Position numbers and translations under genes: made by a program. A stretch of DNA of 64,000 bases from Burkholderia sp. MS389 (GTDB taxonomy: Bacteria; Pseudomonadota; Gammaproteobacteria; Burkholderiales; Burkholderiaceae): positions 124,001 to 188,000 of the forward strand of contig NZ_CP045995.1 in NCBI RefSeq assembly GCF_016899425.1, read 5' to 3'. Under the pieces are notes generated by a model. The model saw only the letters and a list, made by a program, of their open reading frames with translations. It was not told the DNA's origin and did no database searches. Below are positions 25,786 to 35,551 of this stretch, piece by piece (the first letter of the stretch is position 1; each line of letters opens with the position of its first letter).

Positions 25786-27201
25786 ATGAAGCCATTCGAT
25801 GAAATGCTGCAATCCGGCGACATGGTGAGGGCGCCTTACGCGCGCCTGAAACAATGGCTCGACACGCAGGATCCTGCGAGCCTCGCCCAGAAGGCCCACG
25901 ACGCGGAAGGCGTGTTCCGCAAGACAGGCATCACGTTCGCCGTCTACGGCGACGCGGAAGCCGCCGAGCGGCTGATTCCGTTCGATATCGTCCCGCGCAT
26001 CATCTCGGGTTCGGAATGGAGCCGGCTGTCGCTCGGCATCGAGCAGCGCGTGATGGCGCTGAACGCGTTCCTCGACGACATCTACCACCGCCAGGAAATC
26101 GTGCGCGCGGGCATCGTGCCGAAGCACCTGATCGCGCACAACGAGGCGTTCATCCCGGAGATGATCGACTTCCGGCCGCCCGGCAACGTTTACACGCACA
26201 TCATCGGCGTCGACATCGTGCGCACCGGCGAGAACGCGTTCTACGTGCTGGAAGACAACGCGCGCACGCCGTCCGGCGTGTCGTACATGCTGGAAAATCG
26301 CGAAACGATGATGCAGCTTTTCCCCGAGCTGTTCCAGCAGGTGAAGGTGCGCCCGGTCGAAACCTATCCGCAGATGTTGCGCCAGTCGCTCGCGGCCGTG
26401 TGCCCGCCGGGCGGCAACGCCGACAACCCGACCATCGCGGTGCTCACGCCCGGCATCCACAATTCCGCGTACTACGAGCATTCGTTCCTCGCCGACCAGA
26501 TGGGCGTGCACCTCGTCGAGGGCAGCGACCTGCAGGTGATCGACGGCCGCGTCGCGATGCGCACGACCGAAGGTTTCCAGCCGATCGACGTGCTGTACCG
26601 CCGCGTCGACGACGCGTTCCTCGATCCGCTCACGTTCCGCCCCGACTCGGTGCTCGGCGTGGCCGGCATCATGGACGTGTACCGCGCGGGCAACATCACG
26701 ATCGCGAATGCGCCCGGCACCGGCATCGCCGACGACAAGGCGATCTACTCGTACATGCCGGAAATCGTCGAGTTCTACACGGGCCGCAAGGCGCTGCTGG
26801 AGAACGTGCCGACCTGGCGCTGCGGCGAGGCCGACAGCCTGAAGTACGTGCTCGCGCATCTCGACGAACTGGTCGTGAAGGAGGTGCACGGCTCGGGCGG
26901 CTACGGGATGCTGGTCGGGCCGTGCGCGTCGAAGGCCGAACTCGAGGCATTTTCCGCGAAGCTGCGCGCGCGTCCCGCGAACTACATCGCGCAACCGACG
27001 CTCGCACTGTCCACGACGCCGATCCTGACCGACGCCGGCCTCGCGCCGCGCCACGTCGACCTGCGACCGTTTGTGCTGGTGTCGGACCGGATCCGCATCA
27101 CGCCCGGCGGGCTCACGCGCGTCGCGCTGCAGGAAGGATCGCTGGTCGTCAACTCGAGCCAGGGCGGCGGCACCAAGGACACCTGGGTGCTGGCCGACTG
27201 A
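25786..27201 (+). CDS. Circularly permuted type 2 ATP-grasp protein
   Basis: 471 residues from the ATG at 25786 (GGAGAG, spacing 7). Recognisable family segments are GITFAVYGDAEAAERLIPFD, RAGIVPKHLIAHNEAFIPEM, VYTHIIGVDIVRTGENAFYV, VLEDNARTPSGVSYMLENR and VVKEVHGSGGYGMLVGP. The last is the glycine-rich ATP-grasp loop. The family is predicted to form amide or peptide bonds with ATP; no substrate is established. It is followed 64 bp downstream by an alpha-E protein and then a transglutaminase-like protein, the known conserved neighbourhood, suggesting a peptide-tagging or peptide-processing pathway. Confidence 0.9.
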   Translation: MKPFDEMLQSGDMVRAPYARLKQWLDTQDPASLAQKAHDAEGVFRKTGITFAVYGDAEAAERLIPFDIVPRIISGSEWSRLSLGIEQRVMALNAFLDDIYHRQEIVRAGIVPKHLIAHNEAFIPEMIDFRPPGNVYTHIIGVDIVRTGENAFYVLEDNARTPSGVSYMLENRETMMQLFPELFQQVKVRPVETYPQMLRQSLAAVCPPGGNADNPTIAVLTPGIHNSAYYEHSFLADQMGVHLVEGSDLQVIDGRVAMRTTEGFQPIDVLYRRVDDAFLDPLTFRPDSVLGVAGIMDVYRAGNITIANAPGTGIADDKAIYSYMPEIVEFYTGRKALLENVPTWRCGEADSLKYVLAHLDELVVKEVHGSGGYGMLVGPCASKAELEAFSAKLRARPANYIAQPTLALSTTPILTDAGLAPRHVDLRPFVLVSDRIRITPGGLTRVALQEGSLVVNSSQGGGTKDTWVLAD

Positions 27202-27265
27202 GCCGGGCACGACCGCGCGCGCCGGAGTCGGCGCGCGAACCGAACGAAGACGGAGTGGACACGAG

Positions 27266-28207
27266 ATGCTTCTGGGACGTACTGCAAGCGGTCTCTACTG
27301 GATGTACCGCTATATCGAGCGCGCGGAGAATATTGCGCGCATCGTCGATGCCGGGCTGCGGATGGCGCTCACGCGCACGGCCGACGCGCCGGCCGAATGG
27401 TCGTCGGTGCTCGTCAGCTCGGGCGCGGACGACGGCTATCGGGAGAAATACGACGCGTATGCGGCCGATACCGTGACCGACTACCTGCTGCGCGACCGCG
27501 ACAACCCGTCGAGCGTGCTGTCGTGCATCGAGGCCGCGCGCTCGAATGCGCGGATGGTACGCACGGCGCTCACGCGCGAGGCGTGGGAAAGCGTGAACGG
27601 CGCGTGGCTCGCGCTGCGCCGCGCGTTCGCGCAGCCGGTGCCGGAAAGCGAGCTGCCGGCCGTGCTCGACCAGGTGAAACGCGAAACCGCACTGATTCTC
27701 GGCAGCTTCTACAGCACGATGCTGCGCAACGAGATCTTCGATTTCGCGCAGATCGGCGCATTCATCGAACGCGCGGACAACACCGCGCGGATCATCGACG
27801 TGAAATACCACCTGCTGCTGCCGTCGGTATCGCACGTCGGCACGATCCTCGACAACTACCAATGGGAGACGATCCTGCGCTGCGTGGCCGCGCATCGCTC
27901 GTACCGCTGGGTGTACGACGTGCAGTACAAGCCGCTGAACATTGCCGACTACCTGATCCTGAACGGCCGCATGCCGCGTTCGCTGCGCTATTGCTACGGG
28001 CGCGTCGTATCGAGCCTGAACCTGCTCGCGAAGGATTACGGCGTGACACACCCATGTCACGACACGGCCACGAAGATCCTGCAAATGCTGTCCGATACGT
28101 CGGTCGAGCGAATCTTCAAGAGCGGCCTGCACGAGTTCCTGACCGACTTCATCGGCCGTAACAACAGCCTCGGGCTCGAAATCGCCCAGGCTTACAACTT
28201 CGACTGA
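27266..28207 (+). CDS. Alpha-E domain-containing protein
   Basis: 313 residues, all helical. It opens LLGRTASGLYWMYRYIERAE, the hallmark of the alpha-E family (conserved Glu in YIERAEN, echoed by GAFIERADNTARI). The domain almost always occurs beside or fused to a circularly permuted ATP-grasp domain and a transglutaminase; its biochemical role is unknown. The start at 27266 coincides with the family N-terminus; an upstream open extension from 27071 overlaps the ATP-grasp gene and is discarded. The transglutaminase-like gene begins 8 bp after its stop. Confidence 0.9.
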   Translation: MLLGRTASGLYWMYRYIERAENIARIVDAGLRMALTRTADAPAEWSSVLVSSGADDGYREKYDAYAADTVTDYLLRDRDNPSSVLSCIEAARSNARMVRTALTREAWESVNGAWLALRRAFAQPVPESELPAVLDQVKRETALILGSFYSTMLRNEIFDFAQIGAFIERADNTARIIDVKYHLLLPSVSHVGTILDNYQWETILRCVAAHRSYRWVYDVQYKPLNIADYLILNGRMPRSLRYCYGRVVSSLNLLAKDYGVTHPCHDTATKILQMLSDTSVERIFKSGLHEFLTDFIGRNNSLGLEIAQAYNFD

Positions 28208-28215
28208 GACTTGCC

Positions 28216-29223
28216 ATGCGACTCGCCATCCGACACATTTCGCGTTATCAGTTCGACGATCAGGCCACCCACGCGCTGCAACGGTTGCGGCTGCGCCCGC
28301 AGTCGGGCCCCGGGCAGACGGTGCGCGCGTGGCAGGTCACGATCGACGGCGTCGAGCCGACGCTGTCTTACGCCGACGGGCTCGGCAACCGGATCGACCT
28401 CGTGCGCCACGATCGCGGCGCGAAGGCCGAGATCGTCGTCGTGGCGGCCGGCGTCGTCGAGACGCAGGACCGCTCGGGCATTATCGGGAATCCTGAAGGC
28501 TATGCGCCGCCGTGGATCTTCGAGCGCGAAACAGCGCTCACGAAGGCCGGCGACACCGTGCGCGCGCTGACCGACGCGCTGCCGATCGAGCCGCACGGCC
28601 TCGACGCTTTGCACTGGCTGATGACGGAAGTGCACGGCCGCATCGCGTACGCGCCGAACCTGGCCGCCGACGCGCCCGTCGATGCGGAAACCGCGCTGCA
28701 AAGCGGCGAGGGCACGAGCCGCGACCATGCGCACGCGTTCATCGCGGCCGCCCGCGTGCTGAAGATCCCTGCGCGCTACATCTCGGGCTACGTGCTGGCC
28801 GACAGCGCGATGCAGCGCATCGCCGATGCGAAGCAGAATGGGACCGACGTCGAGGACGAGGAAGCGCTCGCGCTGCAGAGCGGCGACGGGATGCAGCAGG
28901 TGCTCGGCGCATCGCATGCCGCGCAATCGCAATCGCAAGGGCAATCGCAGTCGCAATCCCAGGGGCAGCCGCACGCGGCGCTCGGCGCGCAGCCGCAAGC
29001 CACGGCGCTGATGCAGCAGCCGGCCGGCCATGCGTGGGCGGAGGCCTATGTCGAAGGGCTCGGCTGGGTCGGTTTCGACCCGTTCATGAACCGTTGCCCG
29101 GACGAACGCTACGTGCGCATCGCGGTCGGCCTCGACCATCGCGACGCGCAGCCGGTGACGGGGCTCGGCGCGACGGCCGTCGGCGTCGAGATCAGCGTCG
29201 TGCAGACGCCGGAACTCGTCTGA
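28216..29223 (+). CDS. Transglutaminase-like family protein with Ser in place of the catalytic Cys
   Basis: 335 residues. The N-terminal beta domain (MRLAIRHISRYQFDD) and the transglutaminase core are present, with the His in PAGHAWAEAYVEGLGW and Asp in GFDPFMNRC. At the nucleophile position, where the other two paralogues here read GVCQD and GSCRD, this protein reads GTSRD (S168, codon AGC at 28717-28719). Between the nucleophile and His motifs it has an insertion of roughly 80 residues with a Gln-Ser tract (QSQSQGQSQSQSQGQ). It may therefore be inactive as a peptidase or use Ser. It is the third gene of the first module copy. Confidence 0.88.
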   Translation: MRLAIRHISRYQFDDQATHALQRLRLRPQSGPGQTVRAWQVTIDGVEPTLSYADGLGNRIDLVRHDRGAKAEIVVVAAGVVETQDRSGIIGNPEGYAPPWIFERETALTKAGDTVRALTDALPIEPHGLDALHWLMTEVHGRIAYAPNLAADAPVDAETALQSGEGTSRDHAHAFIAAARVLKIPARYISGYVLADSAMQRIADAKQNGTDVEDEEALALQSGDGMQQVLGASHAAQSQSQGQSQSQSQGQPHAALGAQPQATALMQQPAGHAWAEAYVEGLGWVGFDPFMNRCPDERYVRIAVGLDHRDAQPVTGLGATAVGVEISVVQTPELV

Positions 29224-29316
29224 CCCGCGGCGCGCCTTCGCCGCATCCGCCATGCCGGGCCGCCGCGTCGCAAACGACGCGGCGTGCGCGGCCGGCCCAA
29301 CCCGACTCGAGCTCCC

Positions 29317-32300
29317 ATGTCCATCCACGTCGCGCTGCATCACACCACCCGCTATCGCTACGACCGGCTCGTCAACCTCGGCCCGCAGGTCGTGCGACTG
29401 CGGCCCGCGCCGCATTGCCGGACCCCGATCCTCGCGTATTCGATGACGGTCGAGCCCGCGCAGCACTTCATCAACTGGCAGCAGGATCCGTTCTCGAACT
29501 ATCTCGCGCGGCTCGTGTTTCCGGAGCGCACCGAGCACTTCGAGATCACGATCGATCTCGTCGCCGAGATGTCGGTGTACAACCCGTTCGACTTCTTTCT
29601 CGAAGCGAGCGCGGAGCAATACCCGTTCAGCTATGACGACGCGCTGAAGACCGAACTCGCGCCGTATCTCGCGTGCGACCCGCAGACGAGCGCCGCGCCG
29701 CTGTTTCGCGCGTATCTCGACGGCGTCGACCGCACGCCGGCCGGCACCGTGAACTTCCTCGTCGCGCTGAACCAGCAGCTTCAGCGCGACATCGGTTATC
29801 TGGTGCGGATGGAGCCGGGCGTGCAGACGCCCGTGCAGACGCTCGAACTCGCGTCGGGCTCGTGCCGCGACAGCGCGTGGCTGCTCGTGCAGCTGTGCCG
29901 CCATCTCGGCATCGCCGCGCGCTTCGTGTCCGGCTACCTGATCCAGCTGACCCCCGACGTGAAATCGCTCGACGGCCCGAGCGGCACGTCGGTCGATTTC
30001 ACCGACCTGCATGCATGGTGCGAGGTCTATCTGCCGGGCGCCGGCTGGATCGGCTTCGATCCGACGTCGGGCCTGCTCGCCGGGGAAGGGCATATTCCGC
30101 TTGCGTGCACGCCGCAGCCGACGAGCGCCGCGCCGGTCGAAGGGCTGATCGACGAGTGCGAGGTGTCGTTCGAGCACGAGATGAGCGTGACGCGCGTGTA
30201 CGAATCGCCGCGCGTGACGAAGCCGTACACCGAATCGCAGTGGGTGGCCGTGCTCGCGCTCGGCACGCAGGTCGACGGCGCGCTGGCCGCCGGCGACGTG
30301 CGGCTCACGCAGGGCGGCGAGCCGACCTTCGTGTCGATCGACGATCGCGACGGCGCCGAGTGGAACACCGACGCGCTCGGCCCGACCAAGCGCGGCTATG
30401 CGACCGAACTCGTGCAGCGGCTGCGCGCCGAATACGGCGACGGCGGCTTCCTGCATTTCGGGCAGGGCAAGTGGTACCCGGGCGAGCAACTGCCGCGCTG
30501 GGCGCTGTCGATCTTCTGGCGCGCAGACGGTCAGCCCGTGTGGCACGATCCGTCGCTGTTCGCCGACGAGCGCGAACCGTCGTCGTACACCACTGACGAC
30601 GCGAAGCGCTTCATCGATGCACTCGCCGCGCGGCTGAGCCTGAGCGGCGAATTCATCCAGCCTGGCTACGAGGACGTCTGGTATTACTTGTGGCGCGAGC
30701 GCCGGCTGCCCGTCAACGTCGATCCGTTCGATGCGCGCCTCGACGACGAGCTCGAACGCGCGCGGCTGCGCAAGGTTTTCGAGCAGCAGCTCGACAGCGT
30801 GGTCGGCTACGTGCTGCCGGTCAAGCGCACGGACGACGCGCCGGGCCTCGCCGGGCCGCGCTGGCAGACGGGCCCGTGGTTCTTCCGCGACGAGCGGATG
30901 TATCTCGTGCCGGGCGATTCGCCGATGGGCTATCGGCTGCCGCTCGATTCGCTGCCGTGGGCGGCGCGCGCCGACTATCCGTACCTTGTCGAGCGCGATC
31001 CGTTCGCGCCGCGCGACGTGCTGCCGGACGCCGCCGCCATTCGCGCCCGTTACGCGGGCCCGGCCGACGCGCCGCGCTATCTGGCCGGCGTGCATCGCGA
31101 AGCGTCCGCGCAGACCGTGATGCAGTGGCGCGACGACGGCACGGCCGCGAGCGGCCGACCGGACGCCGCGGATCCGCATCGCCGGCCCGAGCGCTTCGAA
31201 TCGGCCGCGTGGATCACGCGCACCGCGCTGTGCGTCGAAGTGCGCAACGGCATCCTGTACCTGTTCATGCCGCCGCTCGCCGCGCTCGAGGATTATCTCG
31301 ACCTGCTCGGCGCGATCGAGCTGACCGCCCACGCACTCGGCGTGAAGCTCGTGCTCGAAGGCTATCCGCCGCCGCGCGACGCACGGCTGAAGCTGCTGCA
31401 GGTGACACCGGATCCCGGCGTGATCGAGGTGAACATCCATCCGGCCGCGAGCTTCGACGAGCTCGTCGACCACACCGAATTCCTGTACGACGCCGCGTGG
31501 CAATCGCGGCTGTGCAGCGAGAAGTTCATGGTCGACGGGCGGCACGTCGGCACGGGCGGCGGCAACCACTTCGTGCTCGGCGGCGCGACGCCGGCCGACA
31601 GCCCGTTCCTGCGCCGCCCCGATCTGCTCGCGAGCCTGATCGCGTACTGGCACAACCATCCGTCGCTGTCGTACCTGTTCTCGGGGCTGTTCATCGGGCC
31701 GACGAGCCAGGCGCCGCGTGTCGACGAGGCGCGCAACGACCAGCTTTACGAGCTCGACATCGCGTTCGCGGAGATCCAGCGCAACAAGCTGCTGTTCGGG
31801 CAGGACATGCCGCCGTGGCTCGTCGACCGCGTGCTGCGCAACCTGCTGATCGACGTGACGGGCAACACGCACCGCAGCGAGTTCTGCATCGACAAGCTGT
31901 ATTCGCCCGATTCGTCCACCGGCCGGCTCGGCCTGCTCGAACTGCGCGCGTTCGAGATGCCGCCGCATGCGCGGATGAGCATCGTGCAGCAACTGCTGCT
32001 GCGCGCGCTGGTCGCGCGCTTCTGGGCCGCGCCGTACACGACGCCGCTCACGCGCTGGGGCACCGCGCTGCACGACCGGTTCATGCTGCCGGAATTTCTT
32101 CAGATGGATTTCGACGACGTGCTGGCCGAGCTGCGCGACGCCGGTTTCGCGTTCGATCCGGCGTGGTTCGCCCCGCACTTCGAATTCCGGTTTCCGCTGT
32201 TCGGGCAGATCGCGGTGAACGGGATGGAACTGTCGCTGCGCGGGGCGCTGGAACCGTGGCACGTGATGGGCGAGGAAGGCGCGCCCGGCGGCACGGTGCG

Positions 32301-32730
32301 CTACGTCGATTCGTCGGTCGAACGGCTCGAAGTGCGTGTGACGGGGCTGAACGACAACCGGCACGTCGTGACCGTCAACGGCCGCGCGCTGCCGCTGCAG
32401 CCGACCGGCACCGTCGGCGAATACGTCGCGGGCGTGCGCTACAAGGCGTGGTCGCCGCCGTCGGCGCTGCATCCGACCATCGGCGTGCACGCGCCGCTCA
32501 CGTTCGACATCGTCGATACGTGGCTGCAACGCTCGCTCGGCGGCTGCCGGTATCACGTCGCGCATCCGGGCGGCCGCAACTACGCGACGTTCCCGATCAA
32601 TGCGTACGAAGCGGAGAGCCGCCGGCTCGCACGCTTCGTCGAGATCGGGCACACGCCGGGGCGGATGGAGGTCGCGGCTGCCGCGCCGAGCCGCGAATTC
32701 CCGTTCACGCTCGACTTGCGGCGGCCGTGA
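29317..32730 (+). CDS. Large transglutaminase / DUF2126 protein
   Basis: 1137 residues. An N-terminal transglutaminase-like domain (about 1-290) has its Cys in SGSCRDSAWLLVQLCRHLG (C183), its His in DLHAWCEVYLPGAGW and its Asp in GFDPTSGLLAG. The C-terminal roughly 840 residues are the DUF2126 region, starting near RLTQGGEPTFVSIDD and including GQGKWYPGEQLPRWAL and GGNHFVLGGATPADSPFL, the last reminiscent of glutamine-synthetase/ATP-grasp-like amidoligases. The start at 29317 (MSIHVALHHTTRYRYD) matches the family. It begins 93 bp after the smaller transglutaminase gene in the same direction. Function unknown; predicted peptide ligation or cleavage. Confidence 0.88.
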   Translation: MSIHVALHHTTRYRYDRLVNLGPQVVRLRPAPHCRTPILAYSMTVEPAQHFINWQQDPFSNYLARLVFPERTEHFEITIDLVAEMSVYNPFDFFLEASAEQYPFSYDDALKTELAPYLACDPQTSAAPLFRAYLDGVDRTPAGTVNFLVALNQQLQRDIGYLVRMEPGVQTPVQTLELASGSCRDSAWLLVQLCRHLGIAARFVSGYLIQLTPDVKSLDGPSGTSVDFTDLHAWCEVYLPGAGWIGFDPTSGLLAGEGHIPLACTPQPTSAAPVEGLIDECEVSFEHEMSVTRVYESPRVTKPYTESQWVAVLALGTQVDGALAAGDVRLTQGGEPTFVSIDDRDGAEWNTDALGPTKRGYATELVQRLRAEYGDGGFLHFGQGKWYPGEQLPRWALSIFWRADGQPVWHDPSLFADEREPSSYTTDDAKRFIDALAARLSLSGEFIQPGYEDVWYYLWRERRLPVNVDPFDARLDDELERARLRKVFEQQLDSVVGYVLPVKRTDDAPGLAGPRWQTGPWFFRDERMYLVPGDSPMGYRLPLDSLPWAARADYPYLVERDPFAPRDVLPDAAAIRARYAGPADAPRYLAGVHREASAQTVMQWRDDGTAASGRPDAADPHRRPERFESAAWITRTALCVEVRNGILYLFMPPLAALEDYLDLLGAIELTAHALGVKLVLEGYPPPRDARLKLLQVTPDPGVIEVNIHPAASFDELVDHTEFLYDAAWQSRLCSEKFMVDGRHVGTGGGNHFVLGGATPADSPFLRRPDLLASLIAYWHNHPSLSYLFSGLFIGPTSQAPRVDEARNDQLYELDIAFAEIQRNKLLFGQDMPPWLVDRVLRNLLIDVTGNTHRSEFCIDKLYSPDSSTGRLGLLELRAFEMPPHARMSIVQQLLLRALVARFWAAPYTTPLTRWGTALHDRFMLPEFLQMDFDDVLAELRDAGFAFDPAWFAPHFEFRFPLFGQIAVNGMELSLRGALEPWHVMGEEGAPGGTVRYVDSSVERLEVRVTGLNDNRHVVTVNGRALPLQPTGTVGEYVAGVRYKAWSPPSALHPTIGVHAPLTFDIVDTWLQRSLGGCRYHVAHPGGRNYATFPINAYEAESRRLARFVEIGHTPGRMEVAAAAPSREFPFTLDLRRP

Positions 32731-32902
32731 TCGATCGATGACAGGGCGGACGACGATGCGCGGTTCGCGACCGCCCGGCGCATCGGCCGGTCGCGGCCCC
32801 GCCGGAATGCTAGGATGCGGGCAGAATGCGGTTCCGCACTGCGGCTTGCCGCCTGAATGGCGGCGCGCATGCGCGGCCGCACCCTGACGACGGAACGACA
32901 TC

Positions 32903-35551
32903 GTGCCGCCCATTGACCTCGACCATCTCGCCGCCCTCGACGCGATGCCCACGCTTTTCGATACCGGCGCGCAGCCGGACGCCGCCGAACTGGCCGCCGC
33001 GCTCGCGGCGCCGGCCGCCGCCGGCCGCTACGACGAACTGCGCGGCAGCGCGGCCGGCCTGCACGCGCCTGCGCTGGCGCCCGCGTGGCGCAGCTTCTTC
33101 ACGTCGATCGGCAGCGACGGCGTGGCCGACCTCGACCGCCGCGCCGACGCGCTGCACCGGCGCATGCGCGAGAACGGCCTGTTCTACCAGTTGCACGAGC
33201 AGCGCGCCGGCGACGGCGCGGTCGGCCCGTGGTCGCTCGACCTGCTGCCGCTGATCGTCACGCCCGAGGACTGGGTCGGGATCGAGCGTGGCGTGCTGCA
33301 GCGCGTGCGGCTGCTCAATGCGACGCTGGCCGACCTGTACGGGCCGCAGACGATCCTGCAGCGCGGGCTGCTGCCGCCCGCGCTCGTGACCGGCCACCCC
33401 GGGTATCTGCGTGCGATGCGCGGCGCGCGCGTGCCGGGCGATACGTGGCTGCACGTCGTCGCGTTCGATCTCGCGCGCGGCCCGGACGGCCAATGGCGGA
33501 TCGTCGCGCAGCACACGCAGGGCCCGGCCGGGCTCGGCTACCTGCTCGAGAACCGGCTGATCGTGTCGCGGCTCTTTCCGCGCGGGTTTCGCGGGCTGCG
33601 CGTGCAGCGGCTTGCGTCCGCGTACCGCGCGCTGCTGCAGAGCATGCAGTCGCTCAGCCCTGCCGCGAAGAGTTCGCGGATCGTGCTGCTGACGCCGGGG
33701 CCGCACAGCGCGACCTATTTCGAGCATGCGTATCTCGCGCGCTATCTCGGCCTCACGCTCGTCGAAGGCGGCGACCTGACCGCGCGCGACAACCGCGTGT
33801 TCCTGAAGACGCTGAGCGGGCTCGAACCGGTGCACGGCATCCTGCGGCGCGTCGACGATGCGTGGCTCGATCCGCTCGAACTGCGGCCCGATTCGATGCT
33901 CGGCGTGCCGGGGCTGTTGCAGGCCGTGCGCGCGGGCAACGTGCTGCTCGCGAACGCGCCGGGCTCGGGCTTCCTCGAGTCGCCGGCGATGCTCGGCTTC
34001 ATGCCGCGTCTCGCGGAAGCGCTGCTCGGCGAAACGCTGACGCTGCCGGCCGTGCATTCGTGGTGGTGCGGCGAGGCGGCCGCGTGCGACGACGCGCTGC
34101 CGCAGCTCGCGCGCGGCATCGTGAAGGCATCCTATCCACCCGACGTGCAGGAAGGCGGTGCATTCGAACCGGTGATCGGCGCGCGGCTCACGCAGGCGCA
34201 ACTGGCGGAATGGCGCGCGCGGATTCTCGCGCAGCCCGAACACTACACGGTGCAGGCCGACCTGCCGCTGTCGCAGGCGCCGACCTGGCCGCGGCCCGAC
34301 GCGCCCGACGGCAACGACAGCGCGCGCATCGTGCCGAAGCCGCTGCTGCTGCGCGTGTTCGCGCTCGCCGACGGCGCGCAGCGCTGGCGGCTTCTGCCGG
34401 GCGGGCTGTCGCGGGTCGGCACGCGCGACGCGCTGTTCAACGCGCCGATGCCGCGCGGCGGCAGCACCGTCGACACGTGGGTGATGACCGAGGGCATCGT
34501 CGATTCGACGACGCTGCTGCAGACGCATCTCGGTCCCGACGACCTCGTCGAGCGGCCGCGCGCGATCGCGAGCCGCGCGGCCGAGAACCTGTTCTGGCTC
34601 GGCCGCTACACCGAGCGCGCGACCAACCTGATGCGCCTCGCGCGCGCCGCGCTCGAACGGCTGCGCGGCGAAGACGACGTCGACAGTCCCGCGCATCTGG
34701 AACTGATCGACACGTTGTGCCGGGACACCGGGCTGATCGCGGCCGATGCGCCGCACGCCGTCGATGCGCCGCGCGCGTTCCAGCATGAGCTGGCGACGTC
34801 GCTGACGCGCGGCGCCGACCGCACGTCGGGGATCGCGTCGTGCCTGTTCGGCATGCGCGGCGCGGCTGCCGCGATCCGCGAACGGCTGTCGAGCGATCAG
34901 TGGCGGCTGATCGACGACGCGACCCAACTGTTCGCCGACAGCGCAGGACAGCAGGAAGCGGAGGAGCAGGTCGGCAACGACGCGCTGCAGTTGCTCGAGC
35001 GCCTCGGCCTGCTGCTCGGCGCGATCACCGGTGCGCAGACCGACAACATGACGCGCGACGACGGCTGGCGATTGCTGTCGATCGGCCGGCAGATCGACCG
35101 GCTCGACTTCCTGTGCAGCGTACTGAAGTTCGCGTTCGACGAAGGTGCCGTGCATCGGCAGGACGGCTTCGAGCTCGTGCTCGAACTGTTCGACAGCACG
35201 ATCACGTTCCGCTCGCGCTTCCAGCGCGGCTTCGACGTCGCGCCGCTGCTGTCGCTCGTCGTGCTCGATACCGACAACCCGCGCTCGCTCGGCTGGGTCG
35301 TGCAGGCGCTGTGCGGCCGGCTGACGAAGGTCGAACGCGGCGAAGGCTATGCGCTGTCGGAACTGGCCGAGACGGTTCCGGACATCCCCGCGTGGTCGCT
35401 GCACGAGCTGTGCGAGACCGCCGAAGACGGCCGACACGACAAGCTGCTCGCCGCGCTCGACACGACGGTAAAGGCCGTCTGGGAGCTGTCGAACCGGATC
35501 GGCGAGCGCTATTTCAGCCACGTGCGCGAGGCGGGCAGGACGCTATGGTGA
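32903..35551 (+). CDS. Fused circularly permuted ATP-grasp and alpha-E protein
   Basis: 882 residues. Residues about 60-500 are ATP-grasp, parallel to the gene at 25786 (VTPEDWVGIERGVLQRVRLL, HPGYLRAMRG, LGYLLENRLIVSRLFPRGF). Residues about 535-875 are alpha-E (SRAAENLFWLGRYTERATNL). The fusion joins two functions that are separate in the first module copy and so supports a physical complex there. The start is GTG at 32903 with GGAA about 7 bases upstream; an ATG at 32945 is a shorter alternative. The next gene starts inside its last codons. Confidence 0.88.
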   Translation: MPPIDLDHLAALDAMPTLFDTGAQPDAAELAAALAAPAAAGRYDELRGSAAGLHAPALAPAWRSFFTSIGSDGVADLDRRADALHRRMRENGLFYQLHEQRAGDGAVGPWSLDLLPLIVTPEDWVGIERGVLQRVRLLNATLADLYGPQTILQRGLLPPALVTGHPGYLRAMRGARVPGDTWLHVVAFDLARGPDGQWRIVAQHTQGPAGLGYLLENRLIVSRLFPRGFRGLRVQRLASAYRALLQSMQSLSPAAKSSRIVLLTPGPHSATYFEHAYLARYLGLTLVEGGDLTARDNRVFLKTLSGLEPVHGILRRVDDAWLDPLELRPDSMLGVPGLLQAVRAGNVLLANAPGSGFLESPAMLGFMPRLAEALLGETLTLPAVHSWWCGEAAACDDALPQLARGIVKASYPPDVQEGGAFEPVIGARLTQAQLAEWRARILAQPEHYTVQADLPLSQAPTWPRPDAPDGNDSARIVPKPLLLRVFALADGAQRWRLLPGGLSRVGTRDALFNAPMPRGGSTVDTWVMTEGIVDSTTLLQTHLGPDDLVERPRAIASRAAENLFWLGRYTERATNLMRLARAALERLRGEDDVDSPAHLELIDTLCRDTGLIAADAPHAVDAPRAFQHELATSLTRGADRTSGIASCLFGMRGAAAAIRERLSSDQWRLIDDATQLFADSAGQQEAEEQVGNDALQLLERLGLLLGAITGAQTDNMTRDDGWRLLSIGRQIDRLDFLCSVLKFAFDEGAVHRQDGFELVLELFDSTITFRSRFQRGFDVAPLLSLVVLDTDNPRSLGWVVQALCGRLTKVERGEGYALSELAETVPDIPAWSLHELCETAEDGRHDKLLAALDTTVKAVWELSNRIGERYFSHVREAGRTLW

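Noticed and set aside
28192..32952. A 1586-codon open frame on the minus strand
   Set aside because: It lies wholly antisense to the alpha-E, transglutaminase and DUF2126 genes, is Arg/Ala/His-rich, and shows no domain. Long antisense frames are common at this GC content.
32810..35521. A 903-codon open frame on the minus strand
   Set aside because: Antisense to the fused ATP-grasp/alpha-E gene, with Arg/Gln-rich composition typical of antisense translation.
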